Positions 26,243 through 35,184 of a DNA stretch of 64,000 bases are shown here, one piece after another. This DNA is from Paenalcaligenes suwonensis (GTDB lineage Bacteria > Pseudomonadota > Gammaproteobacteria > Burkholderiales > Burkholderiaceae_B), in contig NZ_JAANPV010000007.1 of assembly GCF_011290505.1 (NCBI RefSeq), positions 124,001 through 188,000 on the forward strand, written 5' to 3'. Both the position numbers and the translations under genes were made by a program. A model generated the notes under the pieces. It ran no database searches, had not been told where the DNA came from, and saw only the letters and a program-made list of their open reading frames with translations. Each line of letters starts with the position of its first letter. Within the stretch, counting starts at the first letter, position 1.

Positions 26243-27448
26243 ATGACATCTGTATGGCGTAAAAGCACCTGGATTATGCTGGGTGCATCACTGGTTTTAT
26301 TCTTATCTCTAGGGATTCGACACGGTTTTGGACTGTTCCTCACCCCCATGAGTACGGAGTTCGGTTGGGGCCGTGAAGTATTTGCTTTTGCCATGGCATT
26401 GCAAAACTTAGTCTGGGGCCTAACCCAACCCTTTACCGGTGCGTTAGCAGACCGTTTTGGTGCCAAAAGCACGGTGATCGTGGGTGGCGTACTCTATACC
26501 ATAGGGTTGATTCTTATGGGGTATGCCGACTCCAGCTTATCACTGTCATTAAGTGCCGGTGTGCTGATTGGCATAGGCTTATCGGGCACGTCTTTTTCTG
26601 TGATCTTGGGCGTGGTGGGCCGTGCCGTACCGCCTGAACAACGCAGTATGGCAATGGGTATTGCCGCTGCTGCAGGGTCCTTTGGTCAATTTGCCATGTT
26701 GCCTGGCTCACTAGGCTTAATTCAATGGCTGGGCTGGTCTGCAGCGCTGATTGCCTTAGGCATGATGGTGGCATTGATCATTCCACTTGCCACCATGATT
26801 AAAGATACCCCGCCTGTGGCACAAGGCCCGCAACAAACCATGCTAGAAGCCTTACGTGAGGCCTGTGGTAACGCAGACTTTAGACTCTTGGCATTAGGCT
26901 TTTTTGTCTGCGGTTTCCAAGTGCTGTTCATTGGTGTGCACCTACCCAGCTACTTGGTAGATAAAGGCTTACCGGTAGTAGTAGGTACCACTGTCTTGGC
27001 CTTAGTAGGCTTGTTTAATGTGTTTGGTACCTACTTTGCGGGCTGGCTGGGCGCTACGCGCTCTAAACCGCACATCTTATGTGTGTTGTACTTGGTGCGT
27101 GCCGTTGTCATTAGCCTGTTTATTCTGTTGCCCCTGTCTACGTGGACAGCCTACGCATTTGGTATTTTGATGGGATTATTATGGCTATCTACCGTACCAC
27201 TGACTAATGGCACCATTGCCACCATGTTTGGCGTGCGCAATTTATCCATGCTAGGTGGCGTCGTCTTCTTACTGCACCAATTAGGCTCGTTCTTGGGCGG
27301 GTGGTTAGGTGGCTACATGTTCGACAAAACGGGCAGCTACGATATGGTCTGGTATATTTCTATAGTACTAAGCCTAGTCGCCGCTGCATTAAACTGGCCT
27401 ATTAAAGAAAAACCTGTAGCACGTTTATCCAAGGTGGCCCACGCATGA
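26243..27448 (+). CDS. Major facilitator superfamily transporter
   Basis: The 401-residue inner-membrane protein has 12 TM segments. It has the MFS loop 2-3 motif in FTGALADRFGAKSTVIVGG (about residues 73-91) and resembles monocarboxylate/oxalate-formate type transporters (GIRHGFGLFLTPMSTEFGW near the N-terminus). AGAGGATAGGTC precedes the ATG. Its stop overlaps the start of a 40-residue membrane ORF. The 250 bases upstream contain no gene; a TTAGCGG / CCGCTAA repeat (26048-26079) is the only structure seen. Confidence 0.85.
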   Translation: MTSVWRKSTWIMLGASLVLFLSLGIRHGFGLFLTPMSTEFGWGREVFAFAMALQNLVWGLTQPFTGALADRFGAKSTVIVGGVLYTIGLILMGYADSSLSLSLSAGVLIGIGLSGTSFSVILGVVGRAVPPEQRSMAMGIAAAAGSFGQFAMLPGSLGLIQWLGWSAALIALGMMVALIIPLATMIKDTPPVAQGPQQTMLEALREACGNADFRLLALGFFVCGFQVLFIGVHLPSYLVDKGLPVVVGTTVLALVGLFNVFGTYFAGWLGATRSKPHILCVLYLVRAVVISLFILLPLSTWTAYAFGILMGLLWLSTVPLTNGTIATMFGVRNLSMLGGVVFLLHQLGSFLGGWLGGYMFDKTGSYDMVWYISIVLSLVAAALNWPIKEKPVARLSKVAHA

Positions 27449-27567
27449 AGCGTACCCTCTGGTGGATTGTGGCAGCAATAGCTGCCACTACCATTGCTCT
27501 ATTACTGCTCTATAGTTGGCGTCAGGCCGGTTTTGCCCTGATGCCCATTCAATTGCCCATGTGCTAA
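27445..27567 (+). CDS. 40-residue single-TM protein translationally coupled to the MFS transporter
   Basis: An ORF of 40 codons begins with ATG inside the MFS stop (ATGA overlap). It reads MKRTLWWIVAAIAATTIALL, then LLYSWRQAGFALMPIQLPMC: a positively charged N-terminus, one TM helix and a short tail. The overlap, the sensible membrane topology and the codon use suggest a real small protein acting with the transporter. Similar tiny ORFs follow some other MFS genes, but I cannot assign a family with certainty. Confidence 0.55.
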   Translation: MKRTLWWIVAAIAATTIALLLLYSWRQAGFALMPIQLPMC

Positions 27568-27579
27568 AGGCGACTGCGC

Positions 27580-28167
27580 TTATCGTGGCTGCAACAACTG
27601 CTGGCGTGCTGCCTCAAGTAAAGCATCTGACAGCTCTGTGCCTTCTGTCGCACGCGACAACACCATCGCCCCCACCAACGTAGAGAGCTGCTCCAGCGCT
27701 TGCTGACGTGCACGCTCTGCATCCACCGCGTCTGGCTGCAAAGCACTTAATACCTCGAGCAACTGCTCCACCCCTTGGTGAAACGCATCACGCACCGGCT
27801 TGCTGCTGTCTTCACGCCCCACATCCACCACCAACGTGGCTAATGGGCAACCCGTGCTAGGTGCCACACGGTGCTTAGGGTTCAAGTAGCTCTCTATCAA
27901 GGCTTGCCTAGCTTGCTTCGCATCGCCTATGTCAGCCGCGCGTTGCTTCCACTTTGCAGCAGAACTTTCAAACGCCTTGGCACACGCAATAGCGGCTAAT
28001 TCATCCTTAGATTTGAAATGCCCATAAAACCCACCATGCGTCAGGCCTGCCGCACGCATCACATCGGCGACGCTCACGCTCAGCCCACGCTCTCTAAATA
28101 ATTTAGAAGAGGCCTCTTCAATCGCTAGACGATTTTTTTCAGTTTCAGCTCTGGAGACTCGTGGCAT
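27580..28167 (-). CDS. TetR family transcriptional regulator
   Basis: The 195-residue protein has an N-terminal TetR helix-turn-helix (AIEEASSKLFRERGLSVSVADVMRAAGLTHGGFYGHFKSKDEL, about residues 16-58), with the GFYGHF recognition helix and the CPLATLV block of the YxaF/LmrA-like group. It is convergent with the MFS operon, which it may control, and lies 48 bases after a small membrane-protein gene on the same strand. Confidence 0.87.
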   Translation of the reverse strand: MPRVSRAETEKNRLAIEEASSKLFRERGLSVSVADVMRAAGLTHGGFYGHFKSKDELAAIACAKAFESSAAKWKQRAADIGDAKQARQALIESYLNPKHRVAPSTGCPLATLVVDVGREDSSKPVRDAFHQGVEQLLEVLSALQPDAVDAERARQQALEQLSTLVGAMVLSRATEGTELSDALLEAARQQLLQPR

Positions 28168-28215
28168 AACAGATCAATAGATGAAGAAAAAGCACCTTGG
28201 CAATACGTCGCGTCA

Positions 28216-28560
28216 TCACACTCGGGTAAGAACAAAGCCCAGTACTATTGCCAGCCCTAGGCCCACATGTACTAACCGCGCCGTACACGCTAAGTATCTT
28301 AACTGCTGGTAGTTTGGAAACGCTTGCGCCACCTCAAGAGGTGGTTGAACGGTTCTCTGCAGTGCACGCACCGGGTCGTAATTCATTTGTATAAATGACA
28401 CTGGAAAATACCAATCAGGTATGGCTTTAGACAACCCAAAAGCAGGAAGGTTCTGATTCATTGCTTCTAGTAACGCCCCCAGTTTGTGCTGCACAAACAG
28501 CAAAAACACAAACATCAGCACAGCATAAGTCAGTACCACATAGCCCAATACAGTCGCCAT
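28216..28560 (-). CDS. Hypothetical membrane protein with two TM segments
   Basis: The 114-residue product has one TM near residues 5-24 and one near 93-112. A soluble middle contains IPDWYFPVSFIQMNYDPVRALQ. The topology suggests a periplasmic or cytoplasmic loop of about 65 residues between membrane anchors. I do not recognise a family. It may be co-transcribed with the following tetR gene. Confidence 0.6.
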   Translation of the reverse strand: MATVLGYVVLTYAVLMFVFLLFVQHKLGALLEAMNQNLPAFGLSKAIPDWYFPVSFIQMNYDPVRALQRTVQPPLEVAQAFPNYQQLRYLACTARLVHVGLGLAIVLGFVLTRV

Positions 28561-28612
28561 TCATGCATCCAGAGTCAGATCGTTATCGCGGTCATTGCGA
28601 AGCCGCGCCCTA

Positions 28613-28640
28613 TGCGTAGTGTACTGTAGCGCACTACGCA
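28613..28640. repeat. Inverted repeat between a membrane-protein gene and the siderophore-interacting protein gene
   Basis: TGCGTAGTG / CACTACGCA forms a perfect 9-bp stem with a 10-nt loop just after the stop of the siderophore-interacting protein gene (28665). There is no T tract; it may help terminate that transcript. Confidence 0.45.
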
Positions 28641-28664
28641 CGGCGTACCCGGCTCCTATTTTTA

Positions 28665-29399
28665 TTAACCTTCGCGGTGATCTGCTTTACCCACTTTCCA
28701 ATAGCCTTCGGTAGTCACGCGATGGCGTTCTAAATAGCGTTCACGTAAATAATGGGCTCGTAATTCTTTGGCAATGCGAGACTCGCCCGCTACCCATACA
28801 TAACCAGGCCCCAATGGAAAAGGCCTATATAGCACCCGCTGCTCTAATGCCAAACCGGGCCGTTCACGTGGTTCTAACCACACTACACTTAAGACCGCTG
28901 GACTGCGAATTTCTTGCTGGTCCTCATGCGTAGGAATTTCCACGTACACGCGCGCCCGTATAGTAGGCGGCAAATTCGCAGCGATATTTTGTATCGCTGG
29001 CAACGCTGTCACATCCCCTGCCAAAATCACCCATGCAGCATCTTCGGGCAAAGCAAAGCTTCCTGCGCGTGGCCCAGCCAAGGTAATACGCTCACCTTTC
29101 TGTGCCTGAAAAGCCCAACTCGATGCTGGACTGTATGACTCTTCTTTGTGATGCAACACAAAGTCTAAATCTAGCGTTTGCTGTTCTTTGTTGATCTGTC
29201 TAATGGTGTACGCACGGCCTTCTCCGCTAGGAAGAAACACCTTCACCCAAGCAGCCGGGGTTTCTACCCCATCAGTACGTAAAAAACTTTCTAACGCCGC
29301 ACCACCCACGGTAATGCGTTGCATATGAGGGGTGACATGCTTAATGGCGACCACCTCAGCCTCAACGCGAGCAATGATGGCTCTACCCGTTTCATCCAT
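28665..29399 (-). CDS. Siderophore-interacting protein (FAD-dependent ferric-siderophore reductase family)
   Basis: The 244-residue protein has an FAD-binding barrel (ITPHMQRITVGG-like region; GRAYTIRQINKEQQTLDLDFVLHH with the R-x-Y-T flavin motif) and an NAD(P)H-binding C-terminal domain (WVILAGDVTALPAIQNIAANLP, YVWVAGESRIAKELRAHYL). These are SIP/ViuB family features. Members reduce ferric siderophores in the cytoplasm to release iron. AAGGAG lies six bases before the ATG. It is divergent from a TetR gene. Confidence 0.88.
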   Translation of the reverse strand: MDETGRAIIARVEAEVVAIKHVTPHMQRITVGGAALESFLRTDGVETPAAWVKVFLPSGEGRAYTIRQINKEQQTLDLDFVLHHKEESYSPASSWAFQAQKGERITLAGPRAGSFALPEDAAWVILAGDVTALPAIQNIAANLPPTIRARVYVEIPTHEDQQEIRSPAVLSVVWLEPRERPGLALEQRVLYRPFPLGPGYVWVAGESRIAKELRAHYLRERYLERHRVTTEGYWKVGKADHREG

Positions 29400-29425
29400 C
29401 GCTCACTCCTTCATAAAAACAAATA

Positions 29426-29485
29426 TGAGTAATTGCTCAAGCCCCTCTATAATATAAGCCTTTACTCGCATTTGATACTCGCATT
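29426..29485. promoter_or_regulatory. Divergent promoter region with a TetR-like palindrome and a direct repeat
   Basis: TGAGTAATTGCTCA (29426-29439) is a 14-bp palindrome with one mismatched pair, and ACTCGCATT is repeated 13 bases apart (29464-29472, 29477-29485). Both lie between the siderophore-interacting protein gene and the divergent tetR gene, so either may be its operator. No convincing Fur box was seen. Confidence 0.45.
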
Positions 29486-29496
29486 CCCGTGGTGCC

Positions 29497-30126
29497 ATGA
29501 AACCCCAATTACTGCCTAGAAAATCCCCCAGACAAGCGCGTTCTAAAGCACTGGTTACGGCCATTTTGGATGCAACCGCTCAGGTTTTGGTTGAGCGGGG
29601 CTATGCGGGTAGTAGCACCAACCTTATCGCGTCACGCGCCGGGGTCAGCATTGGCTCTGTTTACCAATACTTTCCGAATAAAGACTCGTTGATTGCCGCC
29701 CTGCGTGAACGTCATGCCACCGACTTATACGACACACTGGATGCCGTACTAACGCGCCGCAATCCGCAAAGCCTAGAAGAAAAATTGTCGGCCATTGTGC
29801 ATGGCTGGATGCTGGCTCATCAGCTAGAACCCGACTTACATCGCGTGGTAGAGCAAGAGTTTCCTTTTTTTGAGCGCGCCCATCAGGATCAAATCCCCAT
29901 TTATCGCACTATCGTTGAGCGCGTACGGCAGTTGCTGGAGGAACACCGTGAACAGTTGCTACCCGACAACCTAGACTTAGCGACATGGATGGTGCTGCAA
30001 ACTATTGAGTCACTCATACATGCTGCAACCACCACAACGCCACTGCCGGTACACCAACCTGCTGCCATCGAACAGCAAATAGTAGAGATGCTGACTCGCT
30101 ACTTGCAGGTCGTAAACCCACGCTAG
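29497..30126 (+). CDS. TetR family transcriptional regulator
   Basis: The 209-residue protein starts MKPQLLPRKSPRQARSKALV and has a TetR helix-turn-helix at about residues 22-65 (VLVERGYAGSSTNLIASRAGVSIGSVYQYFPNKDSLI). The C-terminal domain is of the AcrR-like type (LHRVVEQEFPFFERA). It probably controls the divergent siderophore-interacting protein gene and itself. Confidence 0.87.
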   Translation: MKPQLLPRKSPRQARSKALVTAILDATAQVLVERGYAGSSTNLIASRAGVSIGSVYQYFPNKDSLIAALRERHATDLYDTLDAVLTRRNPQSLEEKLSAIVHGWMLAHQLEPDLHRVVEQEFPFFERAHQDQIPIYRTIVERVRQLLEEHREQLLPDNLDLATWMVLQTIESLIHAATTTTPLPVHQPAAIEQQIVEMLTRYLQVVNPR

Positions 30127-30162
30127 CGCGCATCCCTACTTTTGTCAGGTACGTCGATACGA

Positions 30163-31059
30163 CTACTTGGTAACGCCAGACCTGTGCACTTGTTGCTGTA
30201 TGACTTGCAGCGCCCGTTCAGACGATGCAATAAACACCAACTGTGTCATAGCAGGTGGCGGATCGCACGGCGTAAGCCTGCATTGCCCACCGGTATAGTG
30301 CAGCACGTAGGCATTGCCGTCTTGCTCGTCTATCAGCTTTCCTTTGACTCTATACACCACCGTTGCCCATTCCTCTAGGCACTGCATCAGTGACTTCAAC
30401 GAAATAGGCGTGCGGCTTTCTACGGTGCAACTGTGCCACCCTCCCACCTGCAACGCTGCTGTTGACTGAGGGCTAGCCATAGGCACAGCTTCTGGCATGC
30501 ACGTAGTATCGTAATGCAACACGGCACCGCTGGTTTTCAGCACCGTTTCAAGTGCTTGCGGTAAGTGCTCGCCCCTGTTATAGCGGTTTAGCACCAGTTG
30601 AGTCGCACTTTGAATTTGCTGACGCCACACGGTATTTACCAGCGGATCTTCGCTGTAGCGCTGCGCTTGTGACACATCTACAAAACACCAGATATCTTGC
30701 AGTTGTAAACGCGACGACACACGCACCATGTCGGCCACCCTACCCGCATTCGCAACCCCGCTAACCTCCATATACAGAGCACCCGGTGCCGGCTGCATAC
30801 GGCTAATTTCCGCCAGCTTTTCTGCCATGCTACCGCCTAAGGTGCAACATACGCAGCCGTTATTCAGGCGCACAATCTTATCGTCTTGATAGGCTATTAA
30901 CGACGCATCAATATTGATTTGCCCAAAATCATTCACTAACACCACACTGTTGGCAGGCACACCGTCGTGCAATAGACGGTTTAACCACGTTGTTTTACCT
31001 GCCCCCAAGAAACCCGTCAGGATAATGGTAGGAATACGGTCATGCAGCGGTGTTGGCAT
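30163..31059 (-). CDS. CobW/COG0523 family GTPase, putative metal chaperone
   Basis: The protein of about 298 residues has Walker A GFLGAGKTTWLNRLL, the metal-binding CVCCTLGG (CxCC) motif, a G3-like ECSGVAN-equivalent (MEVSGVANAG) and the guanine-specificity NRYNRG motif. The C-terminal CobW_C domain is recognisable (GNAYVLHYTGGQCRLTPC). Such GTPases load Zn, Co or other metals into target enzymes. The start overlaps the end of the amidohydrolase gene; amidohydrolases need metal, so the enzyme is a plausible client. That link is inference. Confidence 0.85.
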   Translation of the reverse strand: MPTPLHDRIPTIILTGFLGAGKTTWLNRLLHDGVPANSVVLVNDFGQINIDASLIAYQDDKIVRLNNGCVCCTLGGSMAEKLAEISRMQPAPGALYMEVSGVANAGRVADMVRVSSRLQLQDIWCFVDVSQAQRYSEDPLVNTVWRQQIQSATQLVLNRYNRGEHLPQALETVLKTSGAVLHYDTTCMPEAVPMASPQSTAALQVGGWHSCTVESRTPISLKSLMQCLEEWATVVYRVKGKLIDEQDGNAYVLHYTGGQCRLTPCDPPPAMTQLVFIASSERALQVIQQQVHRSGVTK

Positions 31060-32671
31060 GTACACGCCCCCCTACTACCGTGGCACTCACCTGCATAGTG
31101 GGTAGGGCATCGGCCTCTACCGCAAATAAGTCATGGTCCAGCACCACCATATCAGCATATTTACCCACTTCTAAGCTACCCACCTTGTCATCCATACGTA
31201 AGGTATAAGCCGCCCCTAAGGTAGCGGCGTACAGGGCTTGCTCCATACTTAAGCCTTCATGCTCGCCTAATTGATGCCCACTTGCGGTATGCCTACGAAT
31301 CGCACACCACATGGAAAATAGTGGCCCTAACGGCGTAACTGGTGCATCAGAATGCATGGCGACTGGAATCCCTAAATCAAGGGCTGATCGCAGCGGTTGC
31401 ATACGTCGGCTACGGCTATAACCCAAGGTTTTAGTGCGATGCACATCACCCCAGTAGTAAATGTGATTCACAAACATGTTTAAGCACACGCCTAACTTAG
31501 CGGCACGGCGCATTTGCGCTTGGCTGATGAACTGACAATGCTGCAATGTGTGCCGGTGGTCGGCCCTGTACCAGAGGGTTTGCGCTTCTTCGATGGCATC
31601 CAAAATCAGCTCTACTGCTTCGTCGCCATTTGTATGGATGTGTAGCTGCAAGCCTGACTGGTGATAGTCCAACACCATTTGCTTTAGGCTTTCTGGCGGC
31701 GCATTCCAAATACCGTTCTCATGACCATTGTGATAGCCCGGCCACAGCATACGCGCTGAGAAACCTTGAATGGAGCCATCGGTCATAATCTTGACCAAGC
31801 CAAAATGCAATTTGTCGTTATTATCACGTTGGCAAGCCTGAACCCTGGCAATGCCTTGCGCATTCTCCCACTCTAATGCGGCCATTGCAGGCACTAAACG
31901 TACGGCGTAGTCCGCTTCTGCGGAGGCATCGCGCAGCACTTGAACGCCCGCATCACTAAGCGGGTTGTACAAATCTGTGATGGTGGTAATGCCTGTACGT
32001 TGTGCAGCTCGTGCATAGCGCTGCAAGGTTTGTGGGCTATCTACTTCGGAAAACAAACTGCTGCCCAGTGCCTCGAACACAGCGAACATGGCAGCCATTT
32101 CACGTAGTTCGCCATTAGGCCTGCCATCCTTACCCAGCATTACTCCTTCAATCGCCGTGTTTTGCGCCAAGGTAGTTTTTGCCAACATCGCACTGTTCAC
32201 TGTCATCAGGTGCAAATTGGCATGCATGATCACCACGGGTCTGTCGCTAACGACGGCATCAATAATCTGCCTATCCAAGCGATCACCCTCAAAATACACC
32301 GGGTCAAACCCCCAGGCCACCAAGGGCTCACCTTCTGGTAATAGCTCAGCATACTGCGCTAAGGTTTCTTGTATCTGTGCCAAACTTTGGCAACCCGGCC
32401 AACGCTTACCTTCAGGATCGTGCCGTGGAAAGTGCCCTAAATACAGGTACTTCCACATAGCACCTTCCAACGCATGGCTATGACCTTCGACAAACCCCGG
32501 ATACAGGTACTGCTCTGCAAAGCGTGTATCTACTGTTGCCTCACCCAGATCGCGCAGCTCCTCTAACGGCCCTACTCCCAGTACCTTGCCATCTTTTACA
32601 GCAATGTGGGTAGCCTCGGGCAACGAGGGATCCATGGTGATAATACGTTTGGCGGCAAAAATAGTTAGCAT
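31040..32671 (-). CDS. Amidohydrolase family protein (YtcJ-like)
   Basis: The 543-residue enzyme has the metal-binding HxH in GFVEGHSHALEG (about residues 61-65), a middle GLVKIMTDGSIQG, HIHTNGDEAVELILD, LQHCQFIS and the late catalytic Asp in MHSDAPVTPLGPL, the order found in YtcJ-type amidohydrolases (usual length about 540). It hydrolyses an amide or related bond in an unknown substrate in the cytoplasm. It lies between a GltS-like symporter gene (7 bases) and the cobW-like gene (overlap), which suggests uptake, hydrolysis and metal supply in one operon. Confidence 0.88.
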   Translation of the reverse strand: MLTIFAAKRIITMDPSLPEATHIAVKDGKVLGVGPLEELRDLGEATVDTRFAEQYLYPGFVEGHSHALEGAMWKYLYLGHFPRHDPEGKRWPGCQSLAQIQETLAQYAELLPEGEPLVAWGFDPVYFEGDRLDRQIIDAVVSDRPVVIMHANLHLMTVNSAMLAKTTLAQNTAIEGVMLGKDGRPNGELREMAAMFAVFEALGSSLFSEVDSPQTLQRYARAAQRTGITTITDLYNPLSDAGVQVLRDASAEADYAVRLVPAMAALEWENAQGIARVQACQRDNNDKLHFGLVKIMTDGSIQGFSARMLWPGYHNGHENGIWNAPPESLKQMVLDYHQSGLQLHIHTNGDEAVELILDAIEEAQTLWYRADHRHTLQHCQFISQAQMRRAAKLGVCLNMFVNHIYYWGDVHRTKTLGYSRSRRMQPLRSALDLGIPVAMHSDAPVTPLGPLFSMWCAIRRHTASGHQLGEHEGLSMEQALYAATLGAAYTLRMDDKVGSLEVGKYADMVVLDHDLFAVEADALPTMQVSATVVGGRVHANTAA

Positions 32672-32678
32672 GGGCTTC

Positions 32679-34092
32679 TTACTCTCCTACAACAACATTA
32701 GATTTGGCAAAACCGGTTGAAGGCTGTTTTTTCTTCAACATCAACAAGGGCATCAATGCCAAGGGAATAAAGGTGGTGGCGGCAAATACCAGCAAATAGG
32801 TACTGGCACTTAAGCTAGGCGCAATAGGGGTCACGATGTAAAGCACTGGCAAGTTAATTAGTACGATGGCTAAGTTAAAGAAAGCCAGCTCTTTACCTAC
32901 CGAGGTACTGAAATCGGCATCCACTAATCGCAGCAGTAACAGCCCTGTACCGGTAGAGCCCGTGCAACAACCAAACGAGGTAATGGCACGCTCTGGCCCT
33001 AGCTTGCCGCTCAGTTTTCCGCAGTACCAACACAGGATAAATGTCGCAATAGTGACGGCAACTGACACCAACAAAATAGGCACCAGTAAGGAGTACAGCA
33101 CAGCAAAAGCAATGCTCATGATGGTGCCTACCACCATGAAATCCACTGAGGCTCCCGTGATGCGCTTCATGGTTTCATCATCCACAAAGTGGGACCAACC
33201 GGCCTTATCTATCAGCATGCGCATCAACACACACACAATCATGCCGTGCACAAAAAACATGTTATGGCTAAACAGTACGCTTAAGCTCAAGCCAAACGGT
33301 GCTTTACCTGCCACTACACCCTGCATGACATGCAACCACACATAGGTAATGCCATAGGCCACGCCCAACAGCCCTAAATGCCAGCCAAAACTATCCATAT
33401 TGGCGCTATGGCTCACTTCCCTAGAGGTAGTGTGCCCCGACTCTTTTTGATGAAAACCCTGCAAAAAAGTCTGATCAATGGAGGACTTTTTGTTTAGGTT
33501 CAAACCATTGCGTATGATGCGCTGTGCAGCTGGCACCCCCACCACAAACGCAGCCAAAAAACCCAGTGAGGCGTAAATTAGCCCGACTTGAGCCGCATTG
33601 GTAATACCGTATTCTTGTTCCCAAATAGTGCCGTAGGTCAGCGCTTGCCCTGGGCCTTGCGTAAAGCCGTGCGTAATTAATGCGCCCAGCATAGGCCCAA
33701 CTTGGCTACCGGTAAATTGGTCATACAGCACAATCATGCCGTAACCAATCAACACCTGTAAGCCTAAGCTAGAGGTCCAAATCAGGCTAAGCCACATCCC
33801 ACCCTTGGCAATACTACCGCCGGATAACGACTTGTCTTTGCTGCTGCCTGTTAAGCACAGCGACATAAAACTGAGCGTAAAAAAGTGGAAGGTTAAGCTA
33901 TTAAAGTCAGACGGTGTGTAGCCGGGAATCCAGTCCAAACTGAGTAAAACAAAGCCTATTACCCCACCCAAAATACTGGCGGGGATCAGCGTCTTTTGCA
34001 GTATGGGAATATGCCTGCGCAATATCCCCCCCCAAGGCCAACATTCCCGCCAAAAGCGCAAATGCAATAATGCCGTGAAATGAGTCTCCCAT
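32679..34092 (-). pseudogene. GltS-like sodium:glutamate symporter family gene with a frameshift in a G8 tract
   Basis: The main frame (34067-32679) encodes a membrane protein of about 460 residues with SLCLTGSSKD, ITHGFTQGPGQALTYG and FGCCTGSTGTGLLLLRLVD, features of the ESS/GltS family. Its true start lies in another frame: ATG at 34092 with AAGGAG six bases upstream, reading MGDSFHGIIAFALLAGMLAL. The frames meet at a run of eight C (34026-34033; G8 in the coding strand); with seven the product reads ALGGILRRHIPIL without interruption. This may be a switchable (phase-variable) tract, a fixed mutation or a sequencing error. Confidence 0.8.
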
Positions 34093-34472
34093 CACCGTCT
34101 CCTTATTACTTATCGAGATATTTTGTTTTGTTATTTTGTTTTCCAGCCCATTATGAGTAGTAAGTTAGCAGAGTTACACACGTAATAACCCAAACTTTTC
34201 TCACTAAGCAGAACAAAAAGTCTCTATATATGAGAATTATTTTTTAAAACAGTGGCAACTACTAATGGGCGCTTCTGCGCATCTACCTGAAACCACAGTT
34301 CTTTTTTGTCTCGCTACGCTGCCCATCTAGCACGCTCTACAACCAGCACCACGGCTGGTTAATTTGTATCTAAATATGTATATAGCTATCTCTACAGCGT
34401 AATCCGCTATTGTCACAGCAGAGACTACGCTTTTTTTCTTGCCTACCACTGCTGCTTTAAAAGGTTTCTGTT
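34093..34472. other. Intergenic region between the GltS-like and O-methyltransferase genes
   Basis: This 380-base divergent region is A+T-rich and shows no gene. It contains the perfect hairpin AACCAGC-ACCACG-GCTGGTT (34341-34360). An AGCGTA ... TACGCT repeat followed by T7 (34396-34437) lies just before the methyltransferase gene, and a TGAGAATTATT stretch (34231-34241) weakly recalls a Fur half-site. Promoters of both genes must lie here, but none is clear enough to call. Confidence 0.5.
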
Positions 34473-35159
34473 ATGCGTGCACACGATTACCCCACTCCCA
34501 CTATTGAAGAATGCACAGCGGTTGATCACTATTTTGCTGCTAGGCTAGCCCCTACCGACCAGGTGTTAGAACACGTGCTGGCAGCCAATGCAGAAGCAGG
34601 CATGCCGCCACACGATGTAGCCCCTGTACAAGGTAAATTTTTAGCGGTCATGGTGCAGATCAGCCAAGCCAAACGTGTATTAGAAATAGGGACTTTAGGC
34701 GGCTATAGCACCATCTGCATGGCCAGAGCGCTGCCCGAAGGTGGCCGTATTACGACCATTGATAACAATGCCGATTTTGCGAAGGTAGCGGCCCAAAACT
34801 TTGCTCGAGCACACGTTACCGAGCGCATAGATCAGCACGTGGGCACCGCCTTAGAGGTACTGGCTACCTTAGAGGGGCCCTTTGATTTGATCTTTATTGA
34901 TGCCGATAAACCCAATAACCCCGCCTACTTAGATGCCGTTCTGAAACTGAGCCGTGTGGGCACCACCATTATTGGCGACAACGTTGTACGCGGTGGCGCC
35001 GTCTCTAACCCCAACAGCGCAGATCCTAATGTACTGGGTGTACAGCGCTTTTTACAGAAGCTGGCCGGCAACCCCAACCTGAGCAGTACCGCTTTACAAA
35101 CCGTAGGAGAGAAAGGCTGGGATGGCTTTTCGCTTACGGTGGTCAACGCTTTGCCTTAA
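34473..35159 (+). CDS. Class I SAM-dependent O-methyltransferase (CCoAOMT-like)
   Basis: The 228-residue protein has the SAM-binding motif I in RVLEIGTLGGYSTICMARAL (about residues 69-88), the acidic ITTIDNNADF and the family hallmark FDLIFIDADKPNNPAYLDAVL, followed by VGTTIIGDNVVRGG. These mark the caffeoyl-CoA-type O-methyltransferase family, metal-dependent enzymes that methylate catechols and other hydroxyls. Length is typical (about 220). Substrate unknown. It stands alone between oppositely oriented genes. Confidence 0.87.
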   Translation: MRAHDYPTPTIEECTAVDHYFAARLAPTDQVLEHVLAANAEAGMPPHDVAPVQGKFLAVMVQISQAKRVLEIGTLGGYSTICMARALPEGGRITTIDNNADFAKVAAQNFARAHVTERIDQHVGTALEVLATLEGPFDLIFIDADKPNNPAYLDAVLKLSRVGTTIIGDNVVRGGAVSNPNSADPNVLGVQRFLQKLAGNPNLSSTALQTVGEKGWDGFSLTVVNALP

Positions 35160-35184
35160 CGCAGCCCGCCTCCTTCACGCACTT

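Noticed and set aside
34231-34245. Fur-like half-site TGAGAATTATT
   Set aside because: Only about 11 of 14 informative positions fit the consensus, in an A+T-rich spacer where chance matches are common.
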